From: Viridothelium virens
Lineage: Eukaryota; Ascomycota; Dothideomycetes; Trypetheliales; Trypetheliaceae
NCBI GenBank assembly: GCA_010094025.1
Contig: ML991778.1
Span: forward strand, 248,001-312,000
Direction of reading: 5' to 3'
Length of the DNA: 64,000 nt
This document shows, one piece after another, positions 34,580-46,175 of this stretch. Each line of letters opens with the position of its first letter. Position 1 is the first letter of the stretch. Both the position numbers and the translations under genes were made by a program. The notes under the pieces are model-generated. The model saw only the letters and a program-made list of their open reading frames with translations. It was not told where the DNA came from and ran no database searches.

Positions 34580-34585
34580 TTTATA
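34580..34585 (-). promoter_or_regulatory. Candidate TATA box of the carboxypeptidase gene
   Basis: TATAAA on the minus strand, 133 bp upstream of the ATG at 34447. It abuts an ATG at 34579 whose frame closes after eight codons, so transcription probably begins downstream of that ATG. Confidence 0.4.
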
Positions 34586-35138
34586 TGAAGACGGTTACGA
34601 CAATTCTTAAGGCTCTTCTGCTCAGCCAGCTCAATGCTGCGCCCTTTACACCCAGGAACAGCATCTTCGCTAAGCGTCTCAAATTATCATGCTTGAGTGG
34701 ATTTCTAATGAGCAGAGGCTGTTAGCCTTTCATTTAGTACTATTTGGGACAGGCAAGTTTATGTAATAAGCGAACAAACCAATCAGAGCAAGGCCAAGAA
34801 GTTGGCCCTCCCAAACGGGAAAAAACATTTAGTGTGCTTGCATCCATGCCCGAAGACCAGAGACAGCGACGGCGTCGCGTCAAGGTATATTGATTAGACA
34901 TGAAATGATTGAGAACGCTCAGCTTTCCGTATTTTTCACGCCGTCCCTGACCAGCCTGAAACACGCGAGCTGAACCAGGCCAATCTGGCTAGTACGGTCA
35001 TAGACGAGGTCTCGAGTTTGTTTCCTAGGACCTGAGCAGGGCGACGAGCGAAGGGCGAAGATGTGAGCAAGAAATCGATTTCCGAGACGACTCAGGAGCA
35101 CTCTAGGTCAGGTTCTAGGGAGAAGATTGGTGGATTGG

Positions 35139-35147
35139 TACTCCGTA
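35139..35147 (+). repeat. TACTCCGTA dispersed motif, copy 2
   Basis: Exact nine-base match between the carboxypeptidase and malate synthase genes. Confidence 0.55.
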
Positions 35148-35640
35148 GGTCACCCTGAGGCTGCATTTTAGGAGATGGTTGTCGGATCGGATAATCCTGA
35201 CATGCGATGGCTTCAATAATGCTTCTCGGCAAATCTCGGGGAGAGACGGAAGAGTTCGCGTTCCAATGAGGCTTCCCATCCTATCACCCTATCGTCTTCA
35301 TTATCTCCTTGTTCTTCCTGACCAGAACGCGCTGCTCGGTCTATTCCGGCTCTGGCATTGTTTCACCTAGACCATTCAGATCCCTGGAAGACGCAGGGTT
35401 TTTTGCTGGGCATTACTTCTCCGCGCGCTCGTTGAAGCCAAATTTGGTCGTTATGGCGAGCGGTGATAGATGGCGTCACAACATAGATGCTGGATCACTC
35501 CGAAAATGACAATCGAACCCCCAGAAACTAGCACTAATAGAGCAGGCAAATCCCTATTCGATTACCTAAACCCGTTCCCCACGACCGAGTGGAACGGTTT
35601 GTACCGGGTTCTGGTTATGATTTTACGGCGGGGCTAGATC

Positions 35641-35657
35641 CCTCGGCAACTGCGAGG
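35641..35657. promoter_or_regulatory. Inverted repeat CCTCG-N7-CGAGG upstream of malate synthase
   Basis: Five-base perfect arms around a seven-base spacer, 117 bp before the ATG at 35774. Glyoxylate-cycle genes are controlled by Zn2Cys6 dimers (FacB/AcuB, Cat8-type) that bind GC-rich triplets in inverted pairs; this site has the right form but is not an exact match to a consensus I can quote. Confidence 0.35.
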
Positions 35658-35773
35658 AGCTTCAGTGCTGTGACGTTTATAAACTCCGAGCATCTCCATC
35701 TCTTTTGGTATGCCTTTTCTGTCACACTCAGCCGATCCCGTTGCCTGTTGACTATATCACTCATTAGATCAAG

Positions 35774-37544
35774 ATGTCTGCTGCAGCGCAAGCAGAAACA
35801 ATCCTCAAGGACGTCAATGTCCTAGGATCGCTCAACGATCAGACCAGAAAGATTTTGAACAAAGATGCTCTTGTCTTCCTCGCTCTCCTCCACCGTACCT
35901 TCAATGGCACTCGAAAAGCTCTCCTACAGCGTCGCATGATCCGACAGGCTGAGCTCGATAAGGGCAATACTCCCGACTTCCTGCCAGAAACGAGACACAT
36001 TCGCGAAAATGATGCATGGAGGGGTGCCCCACCAGCACCAGGTCTAGTAGACAGGCGCGTGGAAATTACAGGGCCCACAGATAAGAAGATGGTTGTCAAT
36101 GCTCTGAACTCGGATGTTTGGACCTATATGGCAGATTTCGAAGGTACGGACGGCAGTTGGACGGAGACAGAGGGAGACAATTGGAGACTGACTTGAGATC
36201 CAGACTCCAATGCACCAACATGGGACAACATGATCAATGGCCAGCTCAACCTTTATGATGCCATTCGTAAGCAGGTAGACTTTAAGCAGGGCGAAAAAGA
36301 ATACAAGCTACGAACTGATCGCGTCCTCCCCACACTCATCTGCCGCGCCCGCGGCTGGCATTTGGAAGAAAAACACCTGACCATTGATGGCGAGCCTATC
36401 TCCGGCAGCTTATTCGACTTCGGTCTATACTTCTTCCACAATGCAAGGAAACTGGTCGAGACTGGGACTGGCCCTTATTTCTATCTGCCGAAGATGGAGT
36501 CGCACCTAGAAGCGCGTCTCTGGAACGACGTTTTCAACCTTGCCCAGGACTACGTTGGCATGCCACGAGGTACAATCCGCGGTACTGTCCTCATCGAAAC
36601 CATCCTTGCGGCCTTTGAAATGGACGAGATCATCTATGAGTTGCGCGACCATAGTTCAGGCCTGAACTGCGGCCGCTGGGACTACATCTTCAGCGTCATC
36701 AAGCGGTTCCGCCAGAACCCGGCCTTCTGCTTACCAGACCGCAGCGCCGTTACCATGACAGTGCCCTTCATGGACGCCTACGTCCGACTCCTCATCCAGA
36801 CGTGCCACCGACGCGGCGTGCACGCCATGGGTGGTATGGCGGCGCAGATCCCGATCAAGACCGACCCAGCGGCCAACGACGCCGCCATGTCCTCGGTACG
36901 CTCCGACAAGCTGCGTGAGGTGCGCGCGGGTCACGACGGCACCTGGGTTGCACATCCTGCGCTCGCAGCGATTGCGACGTCCGTCTTCAATGAGCACATG
37001 CCAACGCCGAACCAGCTGTTTGTCCGACGCGAGGATGTGCACGTCACCGCGAATGACTTGTTGAATATGAACAACCCGGGAAAGATCACGGAAGATGGTA
37101 TCCGGAAGAACCTGAACATTGGATTGGGCTATATGGAGGGCTGGCTCCGGGGCGTCGGCTGCGTGCCGATCAACTTCCTTATGGAAGATGCGGCTACGGC
37201 GGAAGTGAGTCGCAGTCAGCTCTGGCAGTGGTGTCGACATGGGGTGAGCACAAGTGAGGGGCAAAAGGTCGATAAGGCGTACGCGCTGAAGTTATTGAGA
37301 GAGCAAACGCAAGAGTTGGAGAGCAAGGCACCAAAGGGCAACAAGTACGCGCTTGCAGCACGGTACTTCGAGGGACAAGTGACTGGAGAGGACTATGCCG
37401 AATTCCTGACATCGTGAGTGCAGCCTTGATTCGGCTACTTTTCCCATCCATTAGCTCGTAAGGATCACAGCTGACCATATCGCCAGATTACTGTACAACG
37501 AGGTGACGACTGTCGGTCCCGCGGCACCGGCCTCGAAGCTGTAA
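35774..37544 (+). CDS. Malate synthase, glyoxysomal/peroxisomal
   Basis: Three exons: 35774-36143, 36198-37413 and 37487-37544, giving 547 residues, the normal length of the fungal enzyme. It condenses glyoxylate with acetyl-CoA to malate in the glyoxylate cycle, needed for growth on fatty acids and acetate. The family blocks are all present: ADFED near 120, RPRGWHL-like [23 protein letters not shown] with the substrate-binding Arg, [12 protein letters not shown], and [18 protein letters not shown] with the catalytic Asp. The last short exon supplies the C-terminal tripeptide SKL, a canonical PTS1 peroxisomal signal, which confirms the final junction. Regulation by carbon source is expected; see the inverted repeat upstream. 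Confidence 0.97.
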
Positions 37545-38311
37545 ACTTGATCACGCTACCCTCGATATATTGCTGGTGGTCTGTAAAAGTTCTGCGACCT
37601 CATATATCGAATCGGATCAATCCCCATCACAACATCATGTGGTGTCCAGCAATGCTATACAATAGCTGTATTATCTAAACGCCTTGTTCGTTTTGAATTG
37701 TAATAGGCGCTTTGAAACCAGGCAGAACTACCTGTTGTGCGTTAATTTCGTGCCTGTGCAAGTAGCAATATGCGTTCGTATCCTTGCTCAATCTTCAAGT
37801 GTTGATGTACGCTTCTATTAACGTTCTACCTACGTTGAGTCGCTTCGCTTTCCGTCAGCTCCATCAATCGCAACAATCAGAGCCGCGTATTTCACCAAGG
37901 CGCACCTCCGTATGGACGCCTCATTTCTGCTTACCTCATAGTCTTCCCGATTACAAGAACCGACACGCACAATATTCGATGGCTCCATAGGGTAGTACTG
38001 GATTTGCAGACAAGGGAAAAGGTAGAACCAATCAGAGCTGAAAGACGCTCGAAAGAACATGTGACGGAGCAAGCTTTGATGCAAAGATTTGTAATTAGGC
38101 GTCAAGTGCTGGCACAAATGCTTTGATGTATTCTTCAGCTCAGCCTGACTGGGGTCCATTGACGAATAAGTTCTTGCCGGACATCTTTAGTACCCTGTAA
38201 GATTGTATCTTCTTCCTCTAAATCTCCTCTCGACCAACGAGACGCTATTCATCATAGATGGGCCTGCCAACTCAATCTCCTGTGCCCCAAGTGCTATCTC
38301 GTAGAAAGAGC
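37545..38311. other. Intergenic region
   Basis: 3' side of malate synthase and of the broken gene beyond. No coding frame is supported; scattered frames of 60-109 codons lack features. Confidence 0.5.
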
Positions 38312-39429
38312 TTAGGCCGTGGGCTGTACGTCCCAATTGCGGAGCATCTGTCCAAGAGCCCAAGACCATTCCATGATAAACGCGTTGGACAGCTGAGAGA
38401 TTGTTTCGGAGTTGGGATTGCGATCACCCCACATTGAGGGGAGAGAAGCTTGTGCTTGGGCGTGGACTTTGATAAGCTGACTGAGAAAAGTGTTGGCTTG
38501 TGTCAGTAAGGTTATCATGGCCTGAGTCTAGAAATCTGGGAAGGAATATAAAGAGACAAAGAGGGTGACGAACGTACTCGTTGTGGATTTTGATCAGAAC
38601 GAGCCAGCAGTAATTCCAGCTCCGATTGCTTGCTGGATCTTGATAGACACGTTGCTTCGCATCATCAAGGCATGCAGAGCTAGAAGGTATCAGCTCTGTT
38701 CTGATGCTGTGCGTATGAACCCACCTGAAAGGATAGTTCCTTGTCAGACTTCGTAGCTCGTTGAGTAGCTGATTCGAATTAACGTAATACTGCCCTGATC
38801 TCCACGTCAACATTATTCGTGAAGCGGTCTGGGCTTATTTAATATAGATTTCCTTACAGGCCGTGGTCATAGGTTCAGTTAGATCCGGAGTTCCGAGCTG
38901 TGCAAACATGCGCTCTACGCGACGAAGTTCAAGCAAGGTGTTAATACGTTTTGTGCGGAGCGCCGCGATCAGCTGGTCTTTTTCTGCCTGTGATATCCTC
39001 CCCGATTCTCCCATCGCTTCGAAGATAATTCGAGAGTACAGGCGCGCTGTAGGGAAATTGAATTCAGAAGGAGGATCAACTCGAATGAAGAACGGATTGT
39101 CCGTGGTTTCGTCCACGATATTGGCTTGCGGTTGAAAATCCGAGCCAAAGGTTCTTTCTGGTCAGAGAAATGACTCTTCGGTTCAAGTTTGTAGAGAACA
39201 CTGTATCCAAGTCGAAAATAGGGCTGAGAGACCTGAGTTGGCGGAGCGAATCGATCCAGAGGTTTTCTCCGCAAGGTTGGGGATTCCCCTTGTAATGACA
39301 GGAGATATCTGGACCTGCAAGGCAGTCCGTAGAAGAGATATGGCCTGAGGTCGTTGGAATAGCTGTCTGTGATCCAGGAAGGTGAATTATTGAGCTTGCT
39401 CTATCTTCTCCTCTAAAATGTGGAGGCAA
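38312..39429 (-). pseudogene. Broken gene, family not recognised
   Basis: Five consecutive minus-strand open segments (39429-39076, 39274-38969, 39116-38835, 38813-38424, 38518-38312) look protein-like but lie in different frames. Between 38835 and 38813 the frame is the same, interrupted only by one TAA. Good splice signals occur (for example GTACGT near 38574), but the phases do not let all segments join. The most protein-like parts are a basic helical stretch with LLELRRVERMFAQLG and a tail with WGDRNPNSETISQLSNAF. A real gene that has acquired a stop and at least one frame change is the simplest reading; sequencing error or missed exons are the alternatives. Confidence 0.45.
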
Positions 39430-40201
39430 TCGAGATCATATGGTAGTAGTCCCTACGTAACACTGGTATTGCGTCTTTCTCGATGTCTAGATGGAAGTTG
39501 GGATACGAGGCAAATTTCAAGTCTTGGTTGATATTGAACAAAATCCTTCGTGCATGAGTGGAAAGCCATGTCTAGTAGCACGAACTAAGTGATATATACT
39601 TGATGAGGGGAGCACACAACGAAAATTGCAGTCCATGTTGAGAAAATAAGAAAATAAATTGGAATTATGTCTAGTATGGCGGAGTTAAGGAGAAAAGCTA
39701 AGGATCCGAAGCTGTGGGGATTGTCTCTGTCCGTGGAATACTCCAGTACTGTGGCATCTGTGCCATGCAAGTTGTGAGTCGACACTTGTTGTACAAGCTC
39801 GACACCTTACTACACTGAAGATCCATGCTCGCAGCGAGAAAGGACTGGAAGCACCGATCTGTTGCTATTGTGGCAGGGTCGAGCTGAATGACATTATATC
39901 AGAAAACCGGTCTATTGAGAGTCCGATTGGAGCGAGTTCGTCGCTGGGCCGCGTAAGTCCAAGACAACAGAGATCGAGAAGTTTAATGGCAAGCAACTGT
40001 AGCCGTTATACTTAATGAATTTGGAGATCCGAGTAGGCAGAAGCACAGCCTATTTGGTAACTACCTAGACAGCCATAAGCAAGAAACATGAAGGATCGAG
40101 GTAGTTTCGCGCGAATCAAGTAGTCTTTCGCCAAAGAAGAACGCGTCGTACTTCGTAGCCTGTAGGCCGTAGCAATCAGACAGAGATGACATTAGGATAG
40201 G

Positions 40202-40210
40202 TACTCCGTA
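40202..40210 (+). repeat. TACTCCGTA dispersed motif, copy 3
   Basis: Exact nine-base match in the 2-kb intergenic region, followed directly by a GTAGGTAGGTAA stretch. Confidence 0.55.
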
Positions 40211-41020
40211 GTAGGTAGGTAAGTTGCCATTGCGGCATGAGTTACTCTGATGGTCGCTCAGCCCTCACGGCTAGGGCTGACAAAACCTTGGCCAGCTCTC
40301 AATCTTTTTTGTCATCCTTATTATTACTCAGCCACCGAAATATCCTATTTGCAACAAAGCGAACCTGCTTCGTACATAAGGTTATGAATAGTTGCACCTC
40401 TTTACATTTGTCATTTCCTAGCATCTCATCTTTCAACTATAAGTTACCCGTCGCAAGGGCAGGTCAGTCTGCATTATACAATGCCAAATACCAACGGCAA
40501 TGACGCGGCTCTTCAGCTGAACAGCCACCAAACCATCTCGCTCACATTCCTGACGTCAATGTGGCTACCTTAAGGTATCTACAGCTTGGTTGTGGCCTGT
40601 GCCTCTGAGTCCTACCCCCTTTGTTCTGGAGCTTTAATCACTTGGTAGCCTTGCGTTCGGACTACTTTCATCTGAGGCCGCCGCAAAATGTCGAAGTGTC
40701 GGCTCCTTGCTGAAGCGCGACCGTCAGATATTCCTAATAGTTATCTCTCGACCTCGTTATCTCTATGCGGTTAAAACAAAGATCGATCTGGTATTCGTGA
40801 CTCATTCGATCCGCCTAGACCGTGAAACAACTTATTGATTTGCATTTGCGAGGCATGACCTGAGCCGCAATCCTTGCTATCAACGTGTTCCCGTCATCGA
40901 CGCCTGGACCGCGACAATCTCAAAATCTTATTCCACGAGGATGCATTACCTATATCTTGACAGCTTGTTATTCCCAGTACGGGCTTAGTGCTCGTGTACG
41001 GTTTGATTTGCATGCGTCCG

Positions 41021-41029
41021 TACTCCGTA
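41021..41029 (+). repeat. TACTCCGTA dispersed motif, copy 4
   Basis: Exact nine-base match, 369 bp upstream of the GFA-type gene start. Confidence 0.55.
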
Positions 41030-41336
41030 CATCCTGGATGGTGCAGATTCTACAAGACCTCAATGAAGGTGCTTGGACACTGTTAGCAGAGCTTTCAGGG
41101 GAATTCTGATGCTTCACTGTTTATGGAAACCAAGCAGAGCTTCCTCTTGAGCACTAATGAGTCACGGCTTGCCACGACCCATGCACAATCTGCATGTTGT
41201 AAATGTCGGACGTGGTAAGGTGCGGGCTTGGTTCTGGTCCACCCCTAACCTTCTCTCGTATTTACACCGCTCTGCCGGAGCTTCCAGCCTCTGCTTCCGA
41301 CCCTACTGGGCACATAACATAATGGCACATGCAATC

Positions 41337-41344
41337 TATATAAG
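41337..41344 (+). promoter_or_regulatory. Candidate TATA box of the GFA-type gene
   Basis: TATATAAG, 54 bp upstream of the ATG at 41398, a normal spacing for a short leader. Confidence 0.5.
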
Positions 41345-41397
41345 GGCTCCCTAAATCCACGCCAAATTCTGACAAACAATTTCCGAAGCTTTTCACC

Positions 41398-42142
41398 ATG
41401 GCCGATTCTCAGCAGCCACAAGCACCCCGCAAGACCTATACCGGTTCGTGCCACTGTGGCGCGGTCGAGTTCGAAGTCACTCATCCGGATATTGAAACTA
41501 CTGGCGTGTCGCAGTGCAACTGTATTTCTCGACCCCGTTGCAGTAAAAAATGCAAAGTTCATTCTGATGTGAGAAGGCTCAATCTGTCGTCGGAACGGTT
41601 ATCGTATGATCTATATCCCAGCCGGGGATCTGAAGTACACCAAGGGCAAAGATCACCTGACTGTATGAGACATGAAGCCGCCTTATCCTGAGAAGACTTC
41701 ATTGACGCCTGCATAGAGCTACCAGTTCGGTTCGAAGCAGGGCAATCACCGTAGGTTATCTCTAGTACCCAGAAATCGACACTTGGCTCGTCGTCGATCA
41801 TTTGCCTCACCGTTTTCCGGCCCTTTTCGGGCTTTTCAGCAGTCTAACGAAGAGACTAATTATGTCGGCCTAGTCTTCTGTCCCACATGCGGCACGTCGA
41901 CAGTGGGCGATCTTGAGGGGATAATTCCTGGTATCAGCCACGCGGTCAATGTGAGTGCGATTACCCACGTGCATTGTACGAGCAAATTGCTTCTAAGCAG
42001 TTGCACCTCCAAATGCCGCCATCTTCCGCCAGACATCCACCTGACGTGTGCGTGATAGATCCGAACGCTGCACGGAATCGAGCCCGACAAAATTCAAGTC
42101 TCCCAGTACATAGACAACAAAGGTGGTCATCGGAGCGACTAG
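41398..42142 (+). CDS. GFA/CENP-V-type zinc protein
   Basis: Five small exons: 41398-41521, 41577-41662, 41717-41750, 41874-41950 and 42059-42142, giving 134 residues. Splicing restores every part of the Gfa fold in phase: SCHCGAVEFEV near residue 17, CNCSICR near 40, SYQFGSKQGNH, FCPTCGTS, and the closing NIRTLHG. The cysteine sets CxC, CxCxxC and CxxC bind two zinc ions in the family. Bacterial Gfa was named as an S-hydroxymethylglutathione synthase; most fungal members have unknown substrates and are often read as glutathione-linked detoxification proteins. Cytosolic, no signal peptide. The third intron (123 nt) is longer than its neighbours. Confidence 0.87.
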
Positions 42143-42677
42143 TCGCGACATGAATGCTAGGTAGCAGACTACTGATGTGACTGCGGCCCAATGGCTGTTT
42201 CATCTGGGTAGATCAATCTCAAAAATACCTCGATAAACGATTTTCCAAACAGGTGCAATGTGTGCTGCGTGTATGTCTCCAAGTTGATAGCTGCTGTAGC
42301 CAATTGCACGCGAGTGTTTTGAAACCAGAAAGATGAGGATAAGGCTGAGTGGGCGTGGTGGTGGCGGCTGCAGCCAGAAAATCCGGCAGAATTAAAAATG
42401 TCCCAAGATCAACCCACGCTGCCACGCTGCCACCTTTTTAACACCACTCTCCCCTCCTTTTCCTTTCCTTTCTGTTCGCAACGCCTCGGCGTTCGAGGCT
42501 GCTTTTTCTAATATCCTAGTTCCACTCCGTATAGACTTCTCTCTCTATTTGCTCCAGGGGTTCCCCAGTGCGGCGCCGTCTTGACGGCTGACACTTAGCT
42601 GGACGAAAACCAGTAAACTTCATACCCCAGGGAGAGCAAAACTTTCGTGCTGAGCAGACTTGACGCGGTCCTCCAAA
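42143..42677. other. Intergenic region, promoter of the New1/Elf1 gene
   Basis: Contains a pyrimidine-rich stretch at about 42425-42480, commonly seen near transcription starts of highly expressed fungal genes. No coding frame supported. Confidence 0.55.
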
Positions 42678-45600
42678 ATGCCGCATCACGAATCACCTCC
42701 TATGCAACCTACGATGGTCGCCAAATCCAACGGCGACTCGCCTGCGCCTAGTCAAGCTGACGTCGCTTCAATACTAGACACAATTTTCAACAGCAAGACG
42801 TCGCAGGCATCGCTCGATGCTGCTTATGCCCTCACTACAACTTTGTCGCAATCGGTCGGCTTCCGTGGACTGAAGGGATACGGCTTACTAGAAGACATTA
42901 AAAAAGCTGCGGCAGATAAGAAGAACCTAGGGCGCAGGGAAGGATCCATGTTCGCCCTCGGCGCTCTGTTCGAACGAATGCCTCTACATCAACCTACTAG
43001 CGAAGTCGTCTTCCTAGCTCAGGAAGAAAGTCTGGTACCTCTCGCTCTCGACGCACTTGCGGATAAAGGGTCTTCGGTCAAAGAGTCCGCACAGTATGCA
43101 CTCGATGCGCTCTTCAACAATCTCAAGCCTGAAGCCACGATATTCGCCTTACTGCCAGTCTTGATGCAATACCTTGGCAAAAGGACTGGTAAATGGCAAG
43201 GTACCGTCGGAGCCATGGAACTTATTGGGAGAATGGCCGAAAAAGCCAAAATGGGTATGGGAAGCAAAGAAGAGGAGCAGCTGAAGGACATACTCAGAGA
43301 TGCCATGGGTAAGCGGCTGGAAGGTCTGATACCAATAGTCGAAGCCGGTATGCATGATCTGAAATCTGAGGTGAGTTTCACAATAACCAGGAAGAACGTT
43401 AGAAAACGTATCCCAACTTTAATCGTGTTAGGTTGCGAAGCAATCTTTGAAGACAATGAACGGACTGACTACCTTGCTCGACAACGATGACGTTGCCCCA
43501 AGGATACCACTCCTCGTCAAATCCATGGAAAATCCTTCCACCGAGGCCCTCCAAAAGGCCATTCACGCATTGTCTCAGACAACATTCGTTGCGGTCGTCA
43601 CGTCTCCTGTTCTTGCCCTACTTACTCCTTTGCTCGAGAGATCCCTCAACAGTCCATCAACTGCTCAAGAGGTACTACGACAGACGACAGTGGTGGTTGA
43701 GAACTTAACAAAGCTGGTGCATGATCCAATCGAAGCCAGAGCTTTCCTGCCAAAGCTCAAGCCCGGGGTCAAAAAGGTCAAAGATGGAGCTTCACTCCCT
43801 GAAGTTCGCGAGATTGGTAGGCGGGCTCTCGATGTTATCAACAAGGCCATGGGCGATCGTGATGGAGAGGTCGCTCGCGGTGTGATTGCGCGCACTACTC
43901 CTGAAGACGTGCTCGCTATTCTAGATCCGGAGATCAAGAAGAACGGGGGTCTCCTTGACTATCTTGGGGACGCTAAAGTGGGCCAATTGACAAAGAAGCT
44001 CTGCGCCGAGATGGTTGCAGAGGATGTCAATCAAAGGCAGCTTGACCGCATCGTTCCATGTATAGGTCCCTATTTGCAACCTCTCATGACTGATGGTGCC
44101 GCCTCAGTCATCGCTGAATCCATCAAAGCCTTTTACGTCGAAGAAGACAATCGCAAATTTGGCGCGCCTATTAAAGAAGACGACGGCGAGACTGAGATTG
44201 TTAATGCGAATTTCTCATTGGGATACGGAGGCATGCTCCTTCTTTCTCACACGAATCTGCGCCTACTGAAGGGTCATCGTTATGGTCTTTGCGGAAGAAA
44301 TGGAGCCGGCAAATCCACGTTGATGCGCAGCATAGCCAACAACAAGCTGGAAGGCTTTCCGCCACCGGAGGAAGTAAAGTCATGTTTTGTTGAGCACAAT
44401 CAGGGTGAAGATGCAGACCTCAGTATCCTGGAATTTACGGTCAAGGATCCTGCTCTACAAGCAGAAGGTAAAGATCGGATATCCAAAGTCTTGGCAGAGT
44501 TTGGCTTCACGTCTGGCCCAGAAGGAAGACAATCTCAGAAAGTTGGATCACTCTCAGGTGGATGGAAAATGAAACTGGCTCTAGCCAGAGCAATGCTGAT
44601 GCGCGCTGATGTCTTGCTGCTTGATGAACCGACGAACCACCTGGACGTTGCGAACGTCAAATGGCTGGAAGAGTACCTGAAGAAACACACCGAAATCACC
44701 AGTCTCATTGTCTCTCACGACTCCGGATTTTTGGATGACGTCTGCACCGACATCTACCACTACGAAAGCAAAAAGCTAGTCTGCTACAAAGGCAATCTTG
44801 CAGCCTTTGTCAAGATTAAGCCGGAAGCCAAATCCTATTATACGCTCTCTGACGCAAATGCTCAGTTCAAATTCCCACCCCCAGGTATCCTCTCTGGCGT
44901 GAAGTCAAATACGCGTTCCATCCTTCGCATGACCAACTGCACTTTCACGTACCCCGGCTCATCCAAGCCGTCACTGTACGACGTCTCCTGTCAGCTTACG
45001 CTCTCCTCCCGGGTCGCCATCATCGGGGGCAATGGCGCTGGCAAATCGACCCTTATCAAAATCCTTACGGGCGAAATGGTCCCGCAACAAGGCAAAGTCG
45101 AAAAGCACCCTAATCTCCGTATAGGCTACATTAAGCAACATGCCTTAGAGCACGTCGAAATGCACATGGAGAAGACGCCGAATCAATACCTCCAATGGCG
45201 ATACGCACACGGCGACGACCGAGAAGTCTTCCTCAAGCAGACGCGCATGCTCACAGACGAAGACCGTGCACAGATGGACAAGTTCGTCGACCTCGGTGAC
45301 GGAAAGGGCGAGCGACAGATCGAGGCGCTCGTTGGCCGGCAAAAATACCAGAAGACGTTCCAGTACGAGGTCAAATGGCGGCACCAGCTTCCGAAGCACA
45401 ACACGCAAATCTCACGCGAGACGCTGCTCAAGCTCGGCTTCTACAAGCTGGTGCAGGAGTTCGACGACCACGAGGCGTCGCGCGAGGGCCTGGGCTTCCG
45501 CATCTTGGAGCCTCGTGTCATCGCACAGCATTTCGCGGATGTCGGGCTCGACCCGGAGATTGCGAATCACAACCAGATCTCCGGCTTATCCGGCGGGCAA

Positions 45601-46175
45601 AAGGTCAAGGTGGTACTTGCCGGCGCCATGTGGAACAACCCGCATCTTCTTGTGTTGGATGAGCCGACGAATTTCTTGGATCGTGATTCCCTGGGTGGTC
45701 TTGCGGTTGCGATCCGAGACTATAAGGGAGGTGTGGTGATGATTTCACATAATGAGGAGTTTGTTGGGGCGCTGTGTCCTGAGCAGTGGCACGTAGCAGA
45801 TGGGCGACTCACGCACAAGGGCCATTTGGCGGTGTCACTGGATCGGTTCGAAGATTCTTCTAGACCCGGATCAAGTGTCGCAAGCAGCAACGTAAGCAGT
45901 GCAGCGGGCAGTGCGAATGCAAGTGCAGCGAATAGCGATGCTGAAGGCGGAGAGCTCAAGTTTAGGGCGAAGAAAAAGAAGAAAATGACGAGAGCACAGC
46001 AGAAGGAAAGGGAGGTAAGAAGAAGACTGAGGCATATCGAATGGTTGAACAGTCCCAAAGGTGCGTTTGGCCTACATCTTCGCCTATGTGCCCTTGAGAC
46101 GTCAATGGATTTTAACGATGCTAATGTGGGTTGACAGGTACGCCGCATCCACCAGACACTGATGACGAGGCATGA
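42678..46175 (+). CDS. elf1: New1/Elf1-type ABC ATPase (eEF3 relative)
   Basis: Three exons: 42678-43370, 43432-46060 and 46138-46175, giving 1119 residues. A HEAT-repeat half (about 1-450) precedes two ABC cassettes: Walker A GRNGAGKST near 518 and GGNGAGKST near 763, signatures LSGGWK near 605 and LSGGQK near 950, and Walker B LLLDEPTNHLD and LVLDEPTNFLD. A chromodomain-like insertion (about 866-921) carries EVKWRHQ and REGLGFR. The tail is lysine-rich and ends after SPKGTP with an acidic DTDDEA. The insertion and tail match New1 of budding yeast and Elf1 of fission yeast rather than true eEF3, whose tail is a long lysine block. New1 acts at ribosomes in termination and recycling; Elf1 was described as an mRNA export factor. 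Cytosolic. Confidence 0.87.

Larger units (their letters stand above)
34448..35773. other. Divergent intergenic region
   Basis: Separates the carboxypeptidase (minus) from malate synthase (plus). It holds a candidate TATA box, one exact TACTCCGTA motif and an inverted repeat near malate synthase. No additional gene is supported; frames up to 78 codons have no features. Confidence 0.5.
39430..41397. other. Intergenic region of about 2 kb
   Basis: No supported gene. It contains two exact TACTCCGTA motifs (40202, 41021) and, at its right end, a TATATAAG element of the GFA-type gene. Small frames (66-88 codons) show no family features. Confidence 0.5.

Noticed and set aside
36731-37264. 177-codon minus-strand frame
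   Set aside because: Antisense to malate synthase, whose motifs are complete on the other strand.
42678-46175. Annotation as elongation factor 3
   Set aside because: The inserted domain and the C-terminal tail fit New1/Elf1 better than eEF3.
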